Shown: positions 34,440 through 43,771 of the stretch, piece by piece
Position numbering within the stretch: position 1 is the stretch's first letter
Layout: each line of letters begins with the position of its first letter
Made by a program: the position numbers and the translations under genes
The notes under the pieces: model-generated
Databases searched by the model: none
What the model saw: only the letters and a program-made list of their open reading frames with translations
Told to the model about the DNA's origin: nothing
Assembly (NCBI GenBank): GCA_963204915.1
Contig: CAUJHS010000117.1
Location: 372,001 to 436,000 of the forward strand
Length of the DNA stretch: 64,000 nt
Origin: Planctomycetota bacterium
GTDB taxonomy: Bacteria; Planctomycetota; Planctomycetia; Pirellulales; Pirellulaceae
Direction: 5' to 3'

Positions 34440-34864
34440 GGTTCATACTCCTATGCTGTGGGAAGTCAAAAGCTCCGTTGGAGGACAGCTCCATTGTAGG
34501 ACCTCAGCCGCCGCGCACCACCACGCCATTCCGTAACCAACGGTGACGTTCGTCGTCGCCACGGTTTCCCGGCGTAGGCGGCTTCTCGGGGTAACCGGCT
34601 TTGCGGTTGGGGCGGTAGATTGCGCGGAGAATTTTGACCGTCGGAAGACGGGCATTCCCGCATCTGCGGCATTCTCCGGATGACGTGCATTATCGTCAAA
34701 CCAGGAAGGATGCGCGTTTTACGCTTCCCCGGCTCAATTGAATCAATCCGCACCTTGAGCAGAACCGATGCCAACGGTGAGACTGGCGCCTTTGAACCGA
34801 TCGCGCACGAGGAGCCGTAACTCGCCGTGTGGCAAGGCATTACGACCTGCAACGTAACGAGCGG
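34440..34864. other. Divergent intergenic region before the metal-efflux island
   Basis: It separates the SMP-30 gene (minus) from the outer membrane factor gene (plus). No convincing gene, and no clear operator or regulator gene for metal response was seen. It presumably contains the promoters of both flanking units. Confidence 0.4.
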
Positions 34865-36370
34865 ATGAACGCAAACTTCCAATGGACCGCTGTTTTGACC
34901 ACTGCGCTGCTGGCGGGGTGCCGTTCGCTTCCCACGCCGCCTGTGACCGATGCGCCGCAGGTCGTGGCCCCGCAGAGTGCGGCGCCAAGCCAGCCGGCGG
35001 CGTCGCAACCCGCCGAGGACGTGCAACAAGTCGCCTATCTTTCCCAGCCAAACTCGAATGATGGCAGTGCGCCTCGGCCGCCTTCCGACCTATTGCCGCC
35101 GGGCGACGACATGCAGCCCCAAGGGCCGCCTGCCGCGCCGCCGCTGGGCGAGGAAGTGACGGAAGTATTGCTCGACGGGATCACCTTGGCCGAAGCGGAG
35201 CAAACGGCGCTGGGAAACAATCCCACGTTGCGTGAGGCGGCGGCGCTCGTCGCTCAAACGCAAGGGCGTTGGGTGCAAGCAGGATTGTATCCTAACCCGG
35301 AGTTCGGATACGTCGGCTCCGAGATCAACGCCGAAGGCACCGCGGGTCAACAAGGCGCGATCTTCTCGCAAGAACTCGTTGCACGCGGCAAGCTGCAATG
35401 GAGCCGCGCCGCCGCGGCGCGGGAAGTCGAGCGCGCTCGATGGGAAATGCAGGTGCAGGAACTTCGCGTGTTGACCGACGTGCGCATGCAGTTTTATGAA
35501 ACGCTTGGCGCGCAGGAGACGGTGACGACGGCGGAGGAACTGCGTGCGATCGCCGAGCATGGCGTGCGCATCGCCAGGCAATTAGAAGCCGCGCTGCAAG
35601 CGCCGCGCACCGACGTGCTGCAGGCCGAAGTGGAGTTGAACACCGCCGAATTGTTGGTGCGAACTTCGCGGCAGCGCGAATGGGCCGCACGGCGGCAACT
35701 GGCCGCCCTGATGGGAGTTCCCGACTTGCCGCCGGGGTTGCTCATCGGCTCGCTGGAAGATCGTCAGGCCTTTCTCGATTGGTCGACGGCGTGCCAGCGG
35801 TTGTTCACGGTAAGCCCGCAACTAGCGGCGGCTCAGGCGAAAATCGCGCGAGCGCAAGCGCAAGTGCGCCGCGAACAACTTGAACCGTTCCCGAATTTGA
35901 GCCTGCAACTCACGTCGCAATACGATTTTGGTTCAGATGATCCCATCTACGGGGCCCAATTGCAGGCGCCGCTGCCGTTGTACGATCGTAATCAGGGGAA
36001 CGTCGCCGCCGCGGCCGCCGATGTCCGGCGCTGGAGCGACGATGCGTCCCGCATTGCACGTTCATTGGAGCGCCGGCTGGCCGAAGTTTGGCAGCGCTAC
36101 GAGACCTCGCAAACTCAGTCGCAGGTTTATGAGAGCAATATACTCCCGCGTTCCCGGCAATCGCTGGACTTGATTACCGAAGCGTATGAAGGCGGACAAC
36201 TCGACTTCGTGCGCGTGCTGACCGCGCGCCGCACTTACTTCGAAAACCGGCTTCGCTACCTGGAAGCGCTCATCGCATGGCGCCAGGCCGAGGCCGAGCT
36301 AGAAGGCTTCCTGCTCACCGGCGGGCTCGATGCGCCCGACGAAGGCGAAGCTGCGTCGAAGGAGAACTAA
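34865..36370 (+). CDS. czcC: TolC-family outer membrane factor of heavy-metal RND efflux (CzcC/CusC-like)
   Basis: Forms the outer membrane duct of a tripartite metal exporter. 501 aa from ATG 34865. A lipoprotein signal (TAVLTTALLAGCRSLP) with Cys near residue 18 precedes a Pro/Gln-rich linker. Two OEP repeats follow: TLAEAEQTALGNNPTLREAA near 110 with long coiled-coil helices, then LRRE-type helices QAKIARAQAQVRREQLEPFP near 330, and LDLITEAYEGGQLDFVRVLT near 437. Residues QYDFGSDDPIYGAQLQAPLP match the beta-barrel transitions. The pump and adaptor lie 2-5 kb downstream on the same strand, separated by small secreted-protein genes. The metal is unknown. Confidence 0.9.
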   Translation: MNANFQWTAVLTTALLAGCRSLPTPPVTDAPQVVAPQSAAPSQPAASQPAEDVQQVAYLSQPNSNDGSAPRPPSDLLPPGDDMQPQGPPAAPPLGEEVTEVLLDGITLAEAEQTALGNNPTLREAAALVAQTQGRWVQAGLYPNPEFGYVGSEINAEGTAGQQGAIFSQELVARGKLQWSRAAAAREVERARWEMQVQELRVLTDVRMQFYETLGAQETVTTAEELRAIAEHGVRIARQLEAALQAPRTDVLQAEVELNTAELLVRTSRQREWAARRQLAALMGVPDLPPGLLIGSLEDRQAFLDWSTACQRLFTVSPQLAAAQAKIARAQAQVRREQLEPFPNLSLQLTSQYDFGSDDPIYGAQLQAPLPLYDRNQGNVAAAAADVRRWSDDASRIARSLERRLAEVWQRYETSQTQSQVYESNILPRSRQSLDLITEAYEGGQLDFVRVLTARRTYFENRLRYLEALIAWRQAEAELEGFLLTGGLDAPDEGEAASKEN

Positions 36371-36373
36371 TCC

Positions 36374-36634
36374 ATGAACCGAACGATTTCTCAACACACG
36401 CTGACCTGGACCGGATTGTTAATCGTCACGGCGATACTGTTGGCGGCTTGGATTCTGCTGGAACCCGGTAACGCACAACAACGGATTACGCCGCAAACGC
36501 TCCCCAATCCCACGGCGCAGCGGGCTGAACTTGCACAAGAACTGGCCGAGATCAAACTCCTGCTGCGCGAGCAGAATGAACTGCTACAGAGCGGCCGTGT
36601 TAAGGTGACCTTGGTCGAAAGCGCTGGCCGCTAA
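36374..36634 (+). CDS. Small single-span membrane protein, metal-efflux associated
   Basis: An 86-aa protein starting three bases after the outer membrane factor stop, so translationally coupled. One transmembrane helix (LLIVTAILLAAWILLEPG, residues 15-32) is followed by a charged coiled-coil stretch (RAELAQELAEIKLLLREQNE). No metal-binding residues are obvious. Position suggests an accessory or assembly role in the efflux complex; this is inferred from linkage only. Confidence 0.7.
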   Translation: MNRTISQHTLTWTGLLIVTAILLAAWILLEPGNAQQRITPQTLPNPTAQRAELAQELAEIKLLLREQNELLQSGRVKVTLVESAGR

Positions 36635-36667
36635 CGCGAAAGAGTTCGCGGGAGCTTGCTGCTCCTG

Positions 36668-36695
36668 TGCGCACTCGACTTGCCTCGCGAGTGCG
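36668..36695 (+). terminator. Hairpin after the small membrane protein gene
   Basis: A perfect 9-bp stem GCGCACTCG (36668-36676) with CGAGTGCGC (36687-36695) and a 10-nt loop. There is no T run, so it may be a weak or factor-assisted terminator, or a processing hairpin. It lies 34 bases after the gene and before the convergent His-rich gene. Confidence 0.35.
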
Positions 36696-36781
36696 CTTCA
36701 TCGGGAAAGACGGACATGCAGGTTCTCCGTCCGTCGTCAATCGCTTCTTATGCACCGGTCTGACGGCGTCATCACGCCGAT

Positions 36782-37093
36782 TTACCAATGGAAGTGGCCG
36801 GGCGTGTAGTGCGGCTCAACATGGAAGTGGCCGTGGCTGTGCCATCCGCGGTTCGGCGTCCAGTGGTAAAAGTCGGGATGGTAGGTGCGGTGAAAGTGAA
36901 CCGACGGAGCGTGGTAGTGCGGCACGTGCACTTGAGGCACGTAAATGTGCGCTCCAATGCTGTGGTGGTGATGATGGTGATGGAAGGGGTCGGCCTTGGC
37001 CTCGCTGGCGCCGAGCGAGAGCACCCCCAACGCGCCCGCGAACCCCGCCAGGGTCAGAACCGTACGGGCCGCGATTTGCTTGAACGACATCAT
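36782..37093 (-). CDS. Secreted His-rich peptide (putative metal-binding)
   Basis: A 103-aa protein from ATG 37093 (an adjacent ATG at 37090 also fits). A signal peptide (TVLTLAGFAGALGVLSLGAS) ends in EAKADP. The mature part has seven consecutive His and then HVPHYHAPSVHFHRTYH and HSHGHFHVEPHYTPGHFHW: about 25 His in 68 residues. It probably binds Ni, Co, Cu or Zn in the periplasm or at the surface. It is the only minus-strand gene in the metal-efflux island, divergent from the Cys/His-rich gene at 37396. Small His-rich exported proteins of this style are common in planctomycetes but uncharacterised. Confidence 0.8.
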   Translation of the reverse strand: MMSFKQIAARTVLTLAGFAGALGVLSLGASEAKADPFHHHHHHHSIGAHIYVPQVHVPHYHAPSVHFHRTYHPDFYHWTPNRGWHSHGHFHVEPHYTPGHFHW

Positions 37094-37395
37094 GTTTTGT
37101 TTCCGATCGTGGTAAACGGTGAGTGAGCCCCTTAGGTGGGTTGTGTTATGCATCGGGCTCTGTAGGTACATGCGGGAAACGACGCCAAATGTGACAACTT
37201 GAGAAAAAATTTTTTTTCGCGAATCGCAATTCGCCTTTCCCCCGGTGTTCCTGCGCGTCAGGTCGCAAACGGCGCAAGGAGCAAGCGAAACCGGCCGCGG
37301 AACGGGCATCCTGGGTGTTGAACCGCGTAGGTTGCCATTCCCCGTACTGCGCCCGCGTCCTATAATTGCCCGTACCTGATGGGGAAAGGCGTGGT
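37094..37395. promoter_or_regulatory. Divergent promoter region with AT tract and hairpin
   Basis: It lies between the two His/Cys-rich genes. A run of A6T8 (37204-37217) abuts the inverted repeat GCGAAT (37219-37224) / ATTCGC (37229-37234). This may be a binding site for a metal-responsive regulator serving both directions. No regulator gene is in the island. Confidence 0.35.
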
Positions 37396-37875
37396 ATGCG
37401 GACTCTGTTTGTCGTTGTCGTGATGGCGGCGACAGCCTTGCACACGGTGCTTGGCTGCTGCTGGCATCATGCGCACGCCACCCCTTCGGCGACGACTCCG
37501 CACGCCTCGCAGGGGCATTCATCCTGCTGCGCGGGGCATTCGCATGCGGATTCTGGATTGCGCGCCGCGCCGTTGTGTCCTGCACAGCTCGACGATGGTG
37601 CGCGGTTAGCCGATGGCGTAACCGACCCCAGTTCGCCGGATGCACCGCCGGTTTCACCCTCTTGTGGTGGGGCGAAGTGCATTTTTTTGCTTCCCGATGA
37701 AGCACCCAGGTTAGATCCAGCAGCCACAGCATGGCCTTTGTCCGAACCGGCGGCCGAACTTGCCTTGCAGGTCTCTCCTGCTCGCCTGGCCGAACATCGA
37801 GGCGAGCGGTTTCTCATCGATGAGCCATGGCGTCCTGCGCGGGCGCATCTTTTGCTCTGCGTACTGTTGATTTAA
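37396..37875 (+). CDS. Secreted Cys/His-rich protein, metal-efflux associated
   Basis: A 159-aa protein from ATG 37396. A hydrophobic leader (MRTLFVVVVMAATALHTVLG) runs into CCWHHAHATP, then HSSCCAGHSHADSG near residue 40 and SCGGAKCIFLLPDE near 98. The clustering of CC and HxH motifs suggests soft-metal binding (Cu, Cd, Zn). The C-terminal third ends in a hydrophobic patch ARAHLLLCVLLI. It resembles unannotated short genes next to Czc/Cus-type systems in planctomycetes. It is followed, after 258 bases without a gene, by the adaptor gene. Confidence 0.75.
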   Translation: MRTLFVVVVMAATALHTVLGCCWHHAHATPSATTPHASQGHSSCCAGHSHADSGLRAAPLCPAQLDDGARLADGVTDPSSPDAPPVSPSCGGAKCIFLLPDEAPRLDPAATAWPLSEPAAELALQVSPARLAEHRGERFLIDEPWRPARAHLLLCVLLI

Positions 37876-38133
37876 TTCTCGTCGTCTTGTGACAGCGTGG
37901 CCGGTTGTTGCGCTTGAGCGCTTCAGCGGTTGCGTTTCGTCTCGCGGTTCGCCTGTTTGCGGCTTGCCGGACGTCCTCGGCTCTGCGGAGGCGAGCCTTG
38001 AACGTGTAGATCTTGGCCGCGCTACGCCGCGCCGCGGAGGAAATCGTCGCTTCACCAACGGCGCTGTGTGCTACGCCGAGCGTCAGGAAATCGCTCGAAC
38101 GACTTACCTTTTTATTCGACCTTGCGGAAAACC

Positions 38134-39615
38134 ATGCAAAATTCTCTCGCCTCGTCGCAACCTGTCGGGCATGGCTCGCATCGCAGTACGCTCATTGCCA
38201 GCATACTGGGCATGTTAGCTGTCGTTGCCGTTGCGGCCGTGTCATATCCGGCGTGGGGGCCGCCCGCGCAACGTTGGATCACGTCGGTCTCCGGCTCCGC
38301 ATCTCCGGACAATAGCGCGCCTGCCGCCGACGAGCACGAAGGGCACGACCATGCCGCTCATGATGACGCGAATTCGATTGAACTTAGCCCCCAGGCGTGG
38401 AAGAACCTCGGTCTGAAGGTCGGCCCGGTTGAGTTGAGCGACTACGAACGAACAATCACCGTGCCTGCGCTCGTGGTCGAGCGTCCCGGCCGGACGACGA
38501 TTCAAGTGGCGGCGCCGCTCACAGGCATGGTGCTGGGCGTCTTCGTGGCGCAAGGGCAAGCAGTACAGCCTGGCGACTTGCTGTTCAACCTGCGACTGAC
38601 GCATGAAGACCTGGTGCAAACGCAAACCGAATTTCTCAAGACGCTCGAGTCGTTGGATGTAGAAAACCGCGAGATCGACCGGCTGAAGAAGATCACGCAA
38701 GGCGCCGTGGCGGGCAAAGTGATCCTCGACCGTGAGTATGAAAAGCAAAAACTCGAAGGCTTGTTGCGCGCCCAGCACGAAGCGTTGTTGCTGCACGGGT
38801 TGTCTGAGGAGCAAGTGCAGCAAATCTCGAAGGATCGTCGCCTGCTGCGCGAACTGGCCGTGCGCGCCCCGAATGTGGTGAATCATGAAGAAGAACAACG
38901 CGTGCTGTCGGGCGCCGCGGCCAACGCCGTGGCGCAAGCGTCACACAGCGAAGACGCCGTCGAGGAGCATCCGCTGGTGGTGCAAAACTTGACCGTCCAT
39001 CAGGGAGACGTGGTCGAGGCTGGCTCGCCGCTGTGCGAACTGGCCGACCTCAAGGTGCTGTACGCGGAAGGACGCGGCTTTGAACAGGACGCCCAACAGG
39101 TCATTCGAGCCGCTGAAAACGAGTGGCCGGTGAAGGCCGTGTTTCAAGACAACGCCAACCAGGCGGAGGTGGTCACGGGACTGCGCATTGCGTACGTGGC
39201 CAATCAGGTTCAGGCGGAGTCGCGAGCCTTTCACTTCTACGTCACGCTGCCCAACGCCATCCAGCGCAGCTTTGAAGGCCCCGCCGGCCGGCCCTATGTG
39301 GCTTGGAAGTACAAGCTGGGACAAAGACTGAATTTGCTTACGCCGGTCGAGCGGTGGTCGCGCAAGATCGTGCTGCCCGTGCAAGCCATCGCCCAGGAAG
39401 GCGCCGAGAATTACGTGTTCGTGCGAGACGGCAAACGCTTCGACCGGCGGCCGGTGCATGTGGAGTACCGCGATCCGCGGAATGTGGTGCTGGCCAACGA
39501 TGGTTCGCTCTTTCCTGGCGAGCACGTGGCGCTCTCCAGCGCGCATCAACTGCAAATGGCGATCAAGAACAAGTCGGGCGGCGGCGTCGATCCGCACGCC
39601 GGGCACAATCACTAA
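38134..39615 (+). CDS. czcB: RND efflux periplasmic adaptor (CzcB/CusB-like) with His-rich ends
   Basis: Links the inner-membrane pump to the outer membrane duct. 493 aa from ATG 38134; a GTG at 38068 would add 22 residues without function. One N-terminal membrane anchor (STLIASILGMLAVVAVAAVS) is followed by DEHEGHDHAAHDDAN near residue 70. The lipoyl/barrel-sandwich is TIQVAAPLTGMVLGVFVAQG near 130 with its second half VVQNLTVHQGDVVEAGSPL near 285, flanking a helical hairpin. The C-terminus ends DPHAGHNH. The His-rich tails at both ends suggest metal capture in the periplasm. It is just upstream of the pump gene. Confidence 0.92.
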   Translation: MQNSLASSQPVGHGSHRSTLIASILGMLAVVAVAAVSYPAWGPPAQRWITSVSGSASPDNSAPAADEHEGHDHAAHDDANSIELSPQAWKNLGLKVGPVELSDYERTITVPALVVERPGRTTIQVAAPLTGMVLGVFVAQGQAVQPGDLLFNLRLTHEDLVQTQTEFLKTLESLDVENREIDRLKKITQGAVAGKVILDREYEKQKLEGLLRAQHEALLLHGLSEEQVQQISKDRRLLRELAVRAPNVVNHEEEQRVLSGAAANAVAQASHSEDAVEEHPLVVQNLTVHQGDVVEAGSPLCELADLKVLYAEGRGFEQDAQQVIRAAENEWPVKAVFQDNANQAEVVTGLRIAYVANQVQAESRAFHFYVTLPNAIQRSFEGPAGRPYVAWKYKLGQRLNLLTPVERWSRKIVLPVQAIAQEGAENYVFVRDGKRFDRRPVHVEYRDPRNVVLANDGSLFPGEHVALSSAHQLQMAIKNKSGGGVDPHAGHNH

Positions 39616-39718
39616 CATGCTGAACGGGCACGAACCCATGGAGCGGGGCGCAACAAACGCGACGCTTCTCTTTCGCTGGATCCTGCACTGAATTCTCGAC
39701 GACCTACGCGGTTTTCCC

Positions 39719-42700
39719 ATGCTTAACGCCATCATTCGGTTCTCGCTGCAACAACGCTTGCTGGTGATCGCCATGTCGTTGTTTCTGGTGGGCTACGGCA
39801 CATGGCAGATGATGTCGTTGCCGATCGACGTGTTCCCCGACCTGGACCGGCCCCGCGTGGTGGTCATGACCGAAGCCCCGGGCATGGCGCCCGAGGAGGT
39901 CGAATCGCTTATTACCTTTCCCCTGGAGACGGCGCTCAATGGGGCCAACGGCGTGCAAGTGGTGCGTAGCTCGTCGGGCGTGGGCATCTCGGTCATTTAC
40001 GTCGAGTTTGACTGGGGCACCGATATTTACAACGACCGACAAATTGTGAACGAGCGGTTGCAGCTCGTCAGCGCCAACTTGCCGCCGGGCATTCAGCCGC
40101 AACTGGCGCCGATCTCGTCGATTATGGGCCAGATTTTAATGGTCGGCATGTGGAGCGAAGGTGGCAAGACCGAACCGCTCGAGGTGCGCACCCTGGCCGA
40201 CTGGGTCGTGCGGCAACGCTTGCTCACGGTGCCCGGGGTCGCGCAAGTGTTCACCATGGGGGGCGGCCGCAAACAGTTTCAAGTATTGGTCGATCCCGAT
40301 GCGCTGCTCCGCTACGGCGTGACCCTGGATGAAGTGAAACGCGCGGTCGAAGAAAGCAATCGCAACGCCACCGGTGGGTATCTCGATCGGCAAGGCCCTA
40401 ACGAGTTGCTGGTACGCGCGCTAGGACGCATTCAAACGCTGGAGGACTTGGAGAAAGTCGTCGTCACGATTCGCAATGACCGCCCAGTCGCGCTCAAGCA
40501 GGTGGCGCGCGTGGTGGAAGCGGCGCAGGTCAAGCGCGGCGATAGCTCGGCCTTTGTCAAACAAGCCGACGGCGACTGGGAAGGCGGCCCCGCCGTCGTA
40601 CTGACCATCAATAAACAGCCCAACGCCGATACCCGAACTGTGACCGAAGGCGTGATCGCCGCGCTGGACGAATTGCAGCCGTCGCTGCCGAAAGACATTC
40701 GCCTCCACCCCGAAATTTACACGCAAAGCGAATTCATTGACCGGGCGATCGAGAACGTGATCGAGGCCCTGCGGGACGGTGGAGTCCTGGTGGTGGTCAT
40801 CTTGTTTCTGTTCCTGATGAACTTCCGCACGACGTTCATTACGCTCACGGCCATTCCGCTTTCGTTGGTGGTGACGGTGTTGGTGTTCAAGGCGTTTGGC
40901 CTGTCCATCAACACGATGACCCTGGGCGGTCTGGCGGTGGCGATTGGCGAACTCGTGGACGATGCGATTGTGGACGTGGAGAACATTTATCGCCGCCTGC
41001 ATGACAACCGCCGGCTGGCCAACCCCAAACCGCCGCTGTTGGTAGTGTTTCAGGCCAGCACGGAAGTGCGCAACTCGATCGTGTTCAGCACGATGATTGT
41101 GGTGCTGGTGTTCGTGCCGCTGTTCGCCCTCTCGGGCATGGAAGGTCAGTTGTTTCGACCGCTGGGCGTGGCGTACATCGTTTCGATCCTCGCGTCATTA
41201 CTGGTGTCGCTCACCGTGACGCCGGTGCTTTCCTACTGGTTGCTGGGCAACTCACAGCTTATGCATCGTGAGCATGACGGGCTGGTGTTGCGCTCGCTCA
41301 AGTGGCTCGCCTCGAAGGTCATTCGGTTCAGCCTGCATTTCCCCGTGCCGATCTTGGTCGTTACTTTGGCGGCTGTGATTGTTTCGGGGGTTGCGGCATT
41401 TAACTTAGAGCGAGACTTCCTTCCCCCGTTCAATGAAGGAGCGGTGCAACTGAATGTGGTGCTGCCTCCGGGAACCTCGCTGGAAACCTCGAACGAGATC
41501 TCGCGCCAGGTTGAACGGCGCCTGAAGGAAATCCCGGACATCTCCGCCTTCGCCCGACGCACGGGCCGCGCCGAATTGGACGAGCACGCCGAAGGGGTGA
41601 ACATGTCGGAGTTTCTCATTCACCTGGACGAAGCTTCGGAACAATCGCGCGAACAAATCTTGGACGAAATTCGCGAAGCCATGGCCGACATTCCCGGCAT
41701 TGTGACCGCCGTAGAGCAACCCTTGGCGCACCTTATTTCGCACATGCTCTCGGGCGTCAAAGCGGAAATTGGCATTAAACTTTATGGCGACGACTTGGAC
41801 GTGCTGCGCTCCACGGCCGACCGAATGAAAGTCGCCATATCGGAAGTGGACGGCCTGACCGACTTGATGATTGAGCCGCAGGTGATCATTCCGCAACTGC
41901 GAATCGAAGTGAACCGCGATCAACTCTTGCTGTACGGTCTCACGCCCGAGCGCGTGAATGAGTACATCGAAACGGCCATGAACGGCGATGTCATCTCGCA
42001 AGTGTTGATTGGGCAGCGCACGTTCGATTTGCTCGTACGGTTAGATGAACCGTACCGCGAAAACCTGGAAGTGTTGCAGCGTTTGTCCATCGAGTTGCCC
42101 GACGGCGGGCGCGCGCCGCTTTCCTCGGTCGCCAAGATTTACGAGTCGGGCGGACCCAACACCATCAACCGGGAACAGGTTCGCCGCCGCATTGTGCTGC
42201 AAGCCAACGTGGGCGACCGCGGCCTGGTCGAAGTGGTGCAAGATATTCAAGCGCAGCTCGAACCGATTCGGGCGTCGCTGCCGCCGGGGTACTTCATCGA
42301 ATACGGCGGACAGTTCGAGAGCCAGCAGTCGGCCACGCGGACCATTGCGATCTTGTTTTTCGTCTCGATGATTGGCGTGTTTCTGGTGCTGTTCACCATG
42401 TTCCGCTCGGTCAACCTGTCGCTACAAGTCATGGCGGCGCTGCCGATGGCGTTCATCGGCGCCGTGGCCGCGCTGGTCATCACGGGGCAAACGCTCACCA
42501 TCGCCGCGATGGTGGGCTTTATCGCTCTGGTGGGAGTCGCCTCGCGCAATGGCATTCTGCTGCTGAACCATTACCTGCACCTGGTGCATTACGAAGGCGA
42601 GTCGTTCAACCAAGCCATGATCCTGCGCGGCGGCTTAGAGCGATTGGCCCCCGTGTTGATGACCGCGCTGACGGCGGGCATTGCGCTGATTCCGCTGACT

Positions 42701-42964
42701 CTCGCGGCTGGCGAGCCTGGCAAAGAAATCCTTTATCCGGTGGCTACGGTCATTGTGGGCGGGTTGATTAGTTCGACGTTGTTGGACTTCTTTGTGCATC
42801 CTGCCTTGTTCTGGTTGTTTGGCCGTCGGGCCGCCGAGCGCGTGGTGCGCGAATCGCAGGAAAAGCTTGAACTGGTGGAGGAAGACGAGACCTCGGCGGC
42901 GGCGAGGCGTTCACATCGCGAGGATCCGATCGTCGAGGCGCGCTTGGCTGAAGAGGATGAATAG
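39719..42964 (+). CDS. czcA: Heavy-metal efflux RND pump (CzcA/CusA family)
   Basis: Proton-driven inner-membrane exporter of metal cations, 1081 aa. Twelve transmembrane helices in the 1+5/1+5 RND plan. The N-terminus (FSLQQRLLVIAMSLFLVGYG; PIDVFPDLDRPRVVVMTEAP) is typical of the heavy-metal group. The TM4 proton-relay segment reads VAIGELVDDAIVDVENIYRR near residue 410, with two Asp followed by a further Asp-Val-Glu-Asn; this is a heavy-metal RND variant rather than the multidrug type, but it does not identify the metal. SIMGQILMVGMWSEG and the C-terminal TIAAMVGFIALVGVASRNGI are also diagnostic. A charged 40-residue tail is cytoplasmic. Confidence 0.95.
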   Translation: MLNAIIRFSLQQRLLVIAMSLFLVGYGTWQMMSLPIDVFPDLDRPRVVVMTEAPGMAPEEVESLITFPLETALNGANGVQVVRSSSGVGISVIYVEFDWGTDIYNDRQIVNERLQLVSANLPPGIQPQLAPISSIMGQILMVGMWSEGGKTEPLEVRTLADWVVRQRLLTVPGVAQVFTMGGGRKQFQVLVDPDALLRYGVTLDEVKRAVEESNRNATGGYLDRQGPNELLVRALGRIQTLEDLEKVVVTIRNDRPVALKQVARVVEAAQVKRGDSSAFVKQADGDWEGGPAVVLTINKQPNADTRTVTEGVIAALDELQPSLPKDIRLHPEIYTQSEFIDRAIENVIEALRDGGVLVVVILFLFLMNFRTTFITLTAIPLSLVVTVLVFKAFGLSINTMTLGGLAVAIGELVDDAIVDVENIYRRLHDNRRLANPKPPLLVVFQASTEVRNSIVFSTMIVVLVFVPLFALSGMEGQLFRPLGVAYIVSILASLLVSLTVTPVLSYWLLGNSQLMHREHDGLVLRSLKWLASKVIRFSLHFPVPILVVTLAAVIVSGVAAFNLERDFLPPFNEGAVQLNVVLPPGTSLETSNEISRQVERRLKEIPDISAFARRTGRAELDEHAEGVNMSEFLIHLDEASEQSREQILDEIREAMADIPGIVTAVEQPLAHLISHMLSGVKAEIGIKLYGDDLDVLRSTADRMKVAISEVDGLTDLMIEPQVIIPQLRIEVNRDQLLLYGLTPERVNEYIETAMNGDVISQVLIGQRTFDLLVRLDEPYRENLEVLQRLSIELPDGGRAPLSSVAKIYESGGPNTINREQVRRRIVLQANVGDRGLVEVVQDIQAQLEPIRASLPPGYFIEYGGQFESQQSATRTIAILFFVSMIGVFLVLFTMFRSVNLSLQVMAALPMAFIGAVAALVITGQTLTIAAMVGFIALVGVASRNGILLLNHYLHLVHYEGESFNQAMILRGGLERLAPVLMTALTAGIALIPLTLAAGEPGKEILYPVATVIVGGLISSTLLDFFVHPALFWLFGRRAAERVVRESQEKLELVEEDETSAAARRSHREDPIVEARLAEEDE

Positions 42965-43073
42965 TCAGCGTCGAATGGGTAAGCTCCGGCTGGCGCGCTG
43001 CGCACGGTGCGGCGCAATGTTTGCATAGAGACCACGCCATCGTGTTACGCACCCTTCATGGAAAGGAGAACCG

Positions 43074-43697
43074 ATGGCGCGATCAGTTACCCCAGGCGTA
43101 AGATTCTCGCTTATCATCGCGGCGGCCCTGGCGGCAGGTAAGGCGAGTGCGCAAGCGCCGCCTGTAACCATGCCGGAGAATCCGCCCGACTCTCCTGCGG
43201 GCGCACTCGAATTCCCAAGGCCGCATGACCATGCGCACGAACAGCACGGTCATGCTTCGACGTACGGCGCACCGGCCGACCGTCGGCCATCGCTGCTGGA
43301 GCCGCGTCGTCCTTATGGCGGTGGTCCCTCGGCGCGGGGACAGGGATCACACGGCGGCCAACTCGTTCCCTATGCGGACGGTGCGGCTCCGCTTGAAGTG
43401 CGCTACGATGAGGCCCTGCACGCGGTGACGATTTATCTGCCGCATGCCGCGGCTCCGCCGATTCACGCCTTCGGGCGCCCCTCCGCCGCTTTCGAAGAAG
43501 CGGCTCCGTATTACCCGGAAGCGAACGAGCTTCACGCTTGTCCCCGCGAGCAACCAGGTTGCTCTTCATGCCCGCGCGCCCGGCGAGCCGCCGATCATCA
43601 TCGCCCCGATCACGGCGAATGCCCCTGCGGACATGGAGCGCGCGAGTTACACCATTATGCTCCCGCCGCGGAATACGGCCCCAGGTGGAGTTATTAA
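43074..43697 (+). CDS. Secreted His-rich protein near metal pump, possible frameshift
   Basis: 207 aa after AAAGGAG at 43059-43065. A signal peptide (FSLIIAAALAAGKASAQ) precedes FPRPHDHAHEQHGHASTYG near residue 48. The segment LEVRYDEALHAVTIYLPHAA near 104 looks like the conserved part of planctomycete proteins linked to metal efflux. From about 43530 the annotated frame becomes Cys/His/Arg-rich, while the +1 frame reads FTLVPASNQVALHARAPGEP then IIIAPITANAPADMERASYT with better codon bias. Either the Cys/His tail is real, or a frameshift lies between about 43460 and 43530. The gene lies about 110 bases after the pump. Confidence 0.6.
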   Translation: MARSVTPGVRFSLIIAAALAAGKASAQAPPVTMPENPPDSPAGALEFPRPHDHAHEQHGHASTYGAPADRRPSLLEPRRPYGGGPSARGQGSHGGQLVPYADGAAPLEVRYDEALHAVTIYLPHAAAPPIHAFGRPSAAFEEAAPYYPEANELHACPREQPGCSSCPRARRAADHHRPDHGECPCGHGARELHHYAPAAEYGPRWSY

Positions 43698-43771
43698 GAC
43701 GCTTGGAAAACGTGAGGAACGGCCTCCTGCGTTCATGTTTTGCCGACCAGTTCTTTCAAAGGAGTTTGCAA

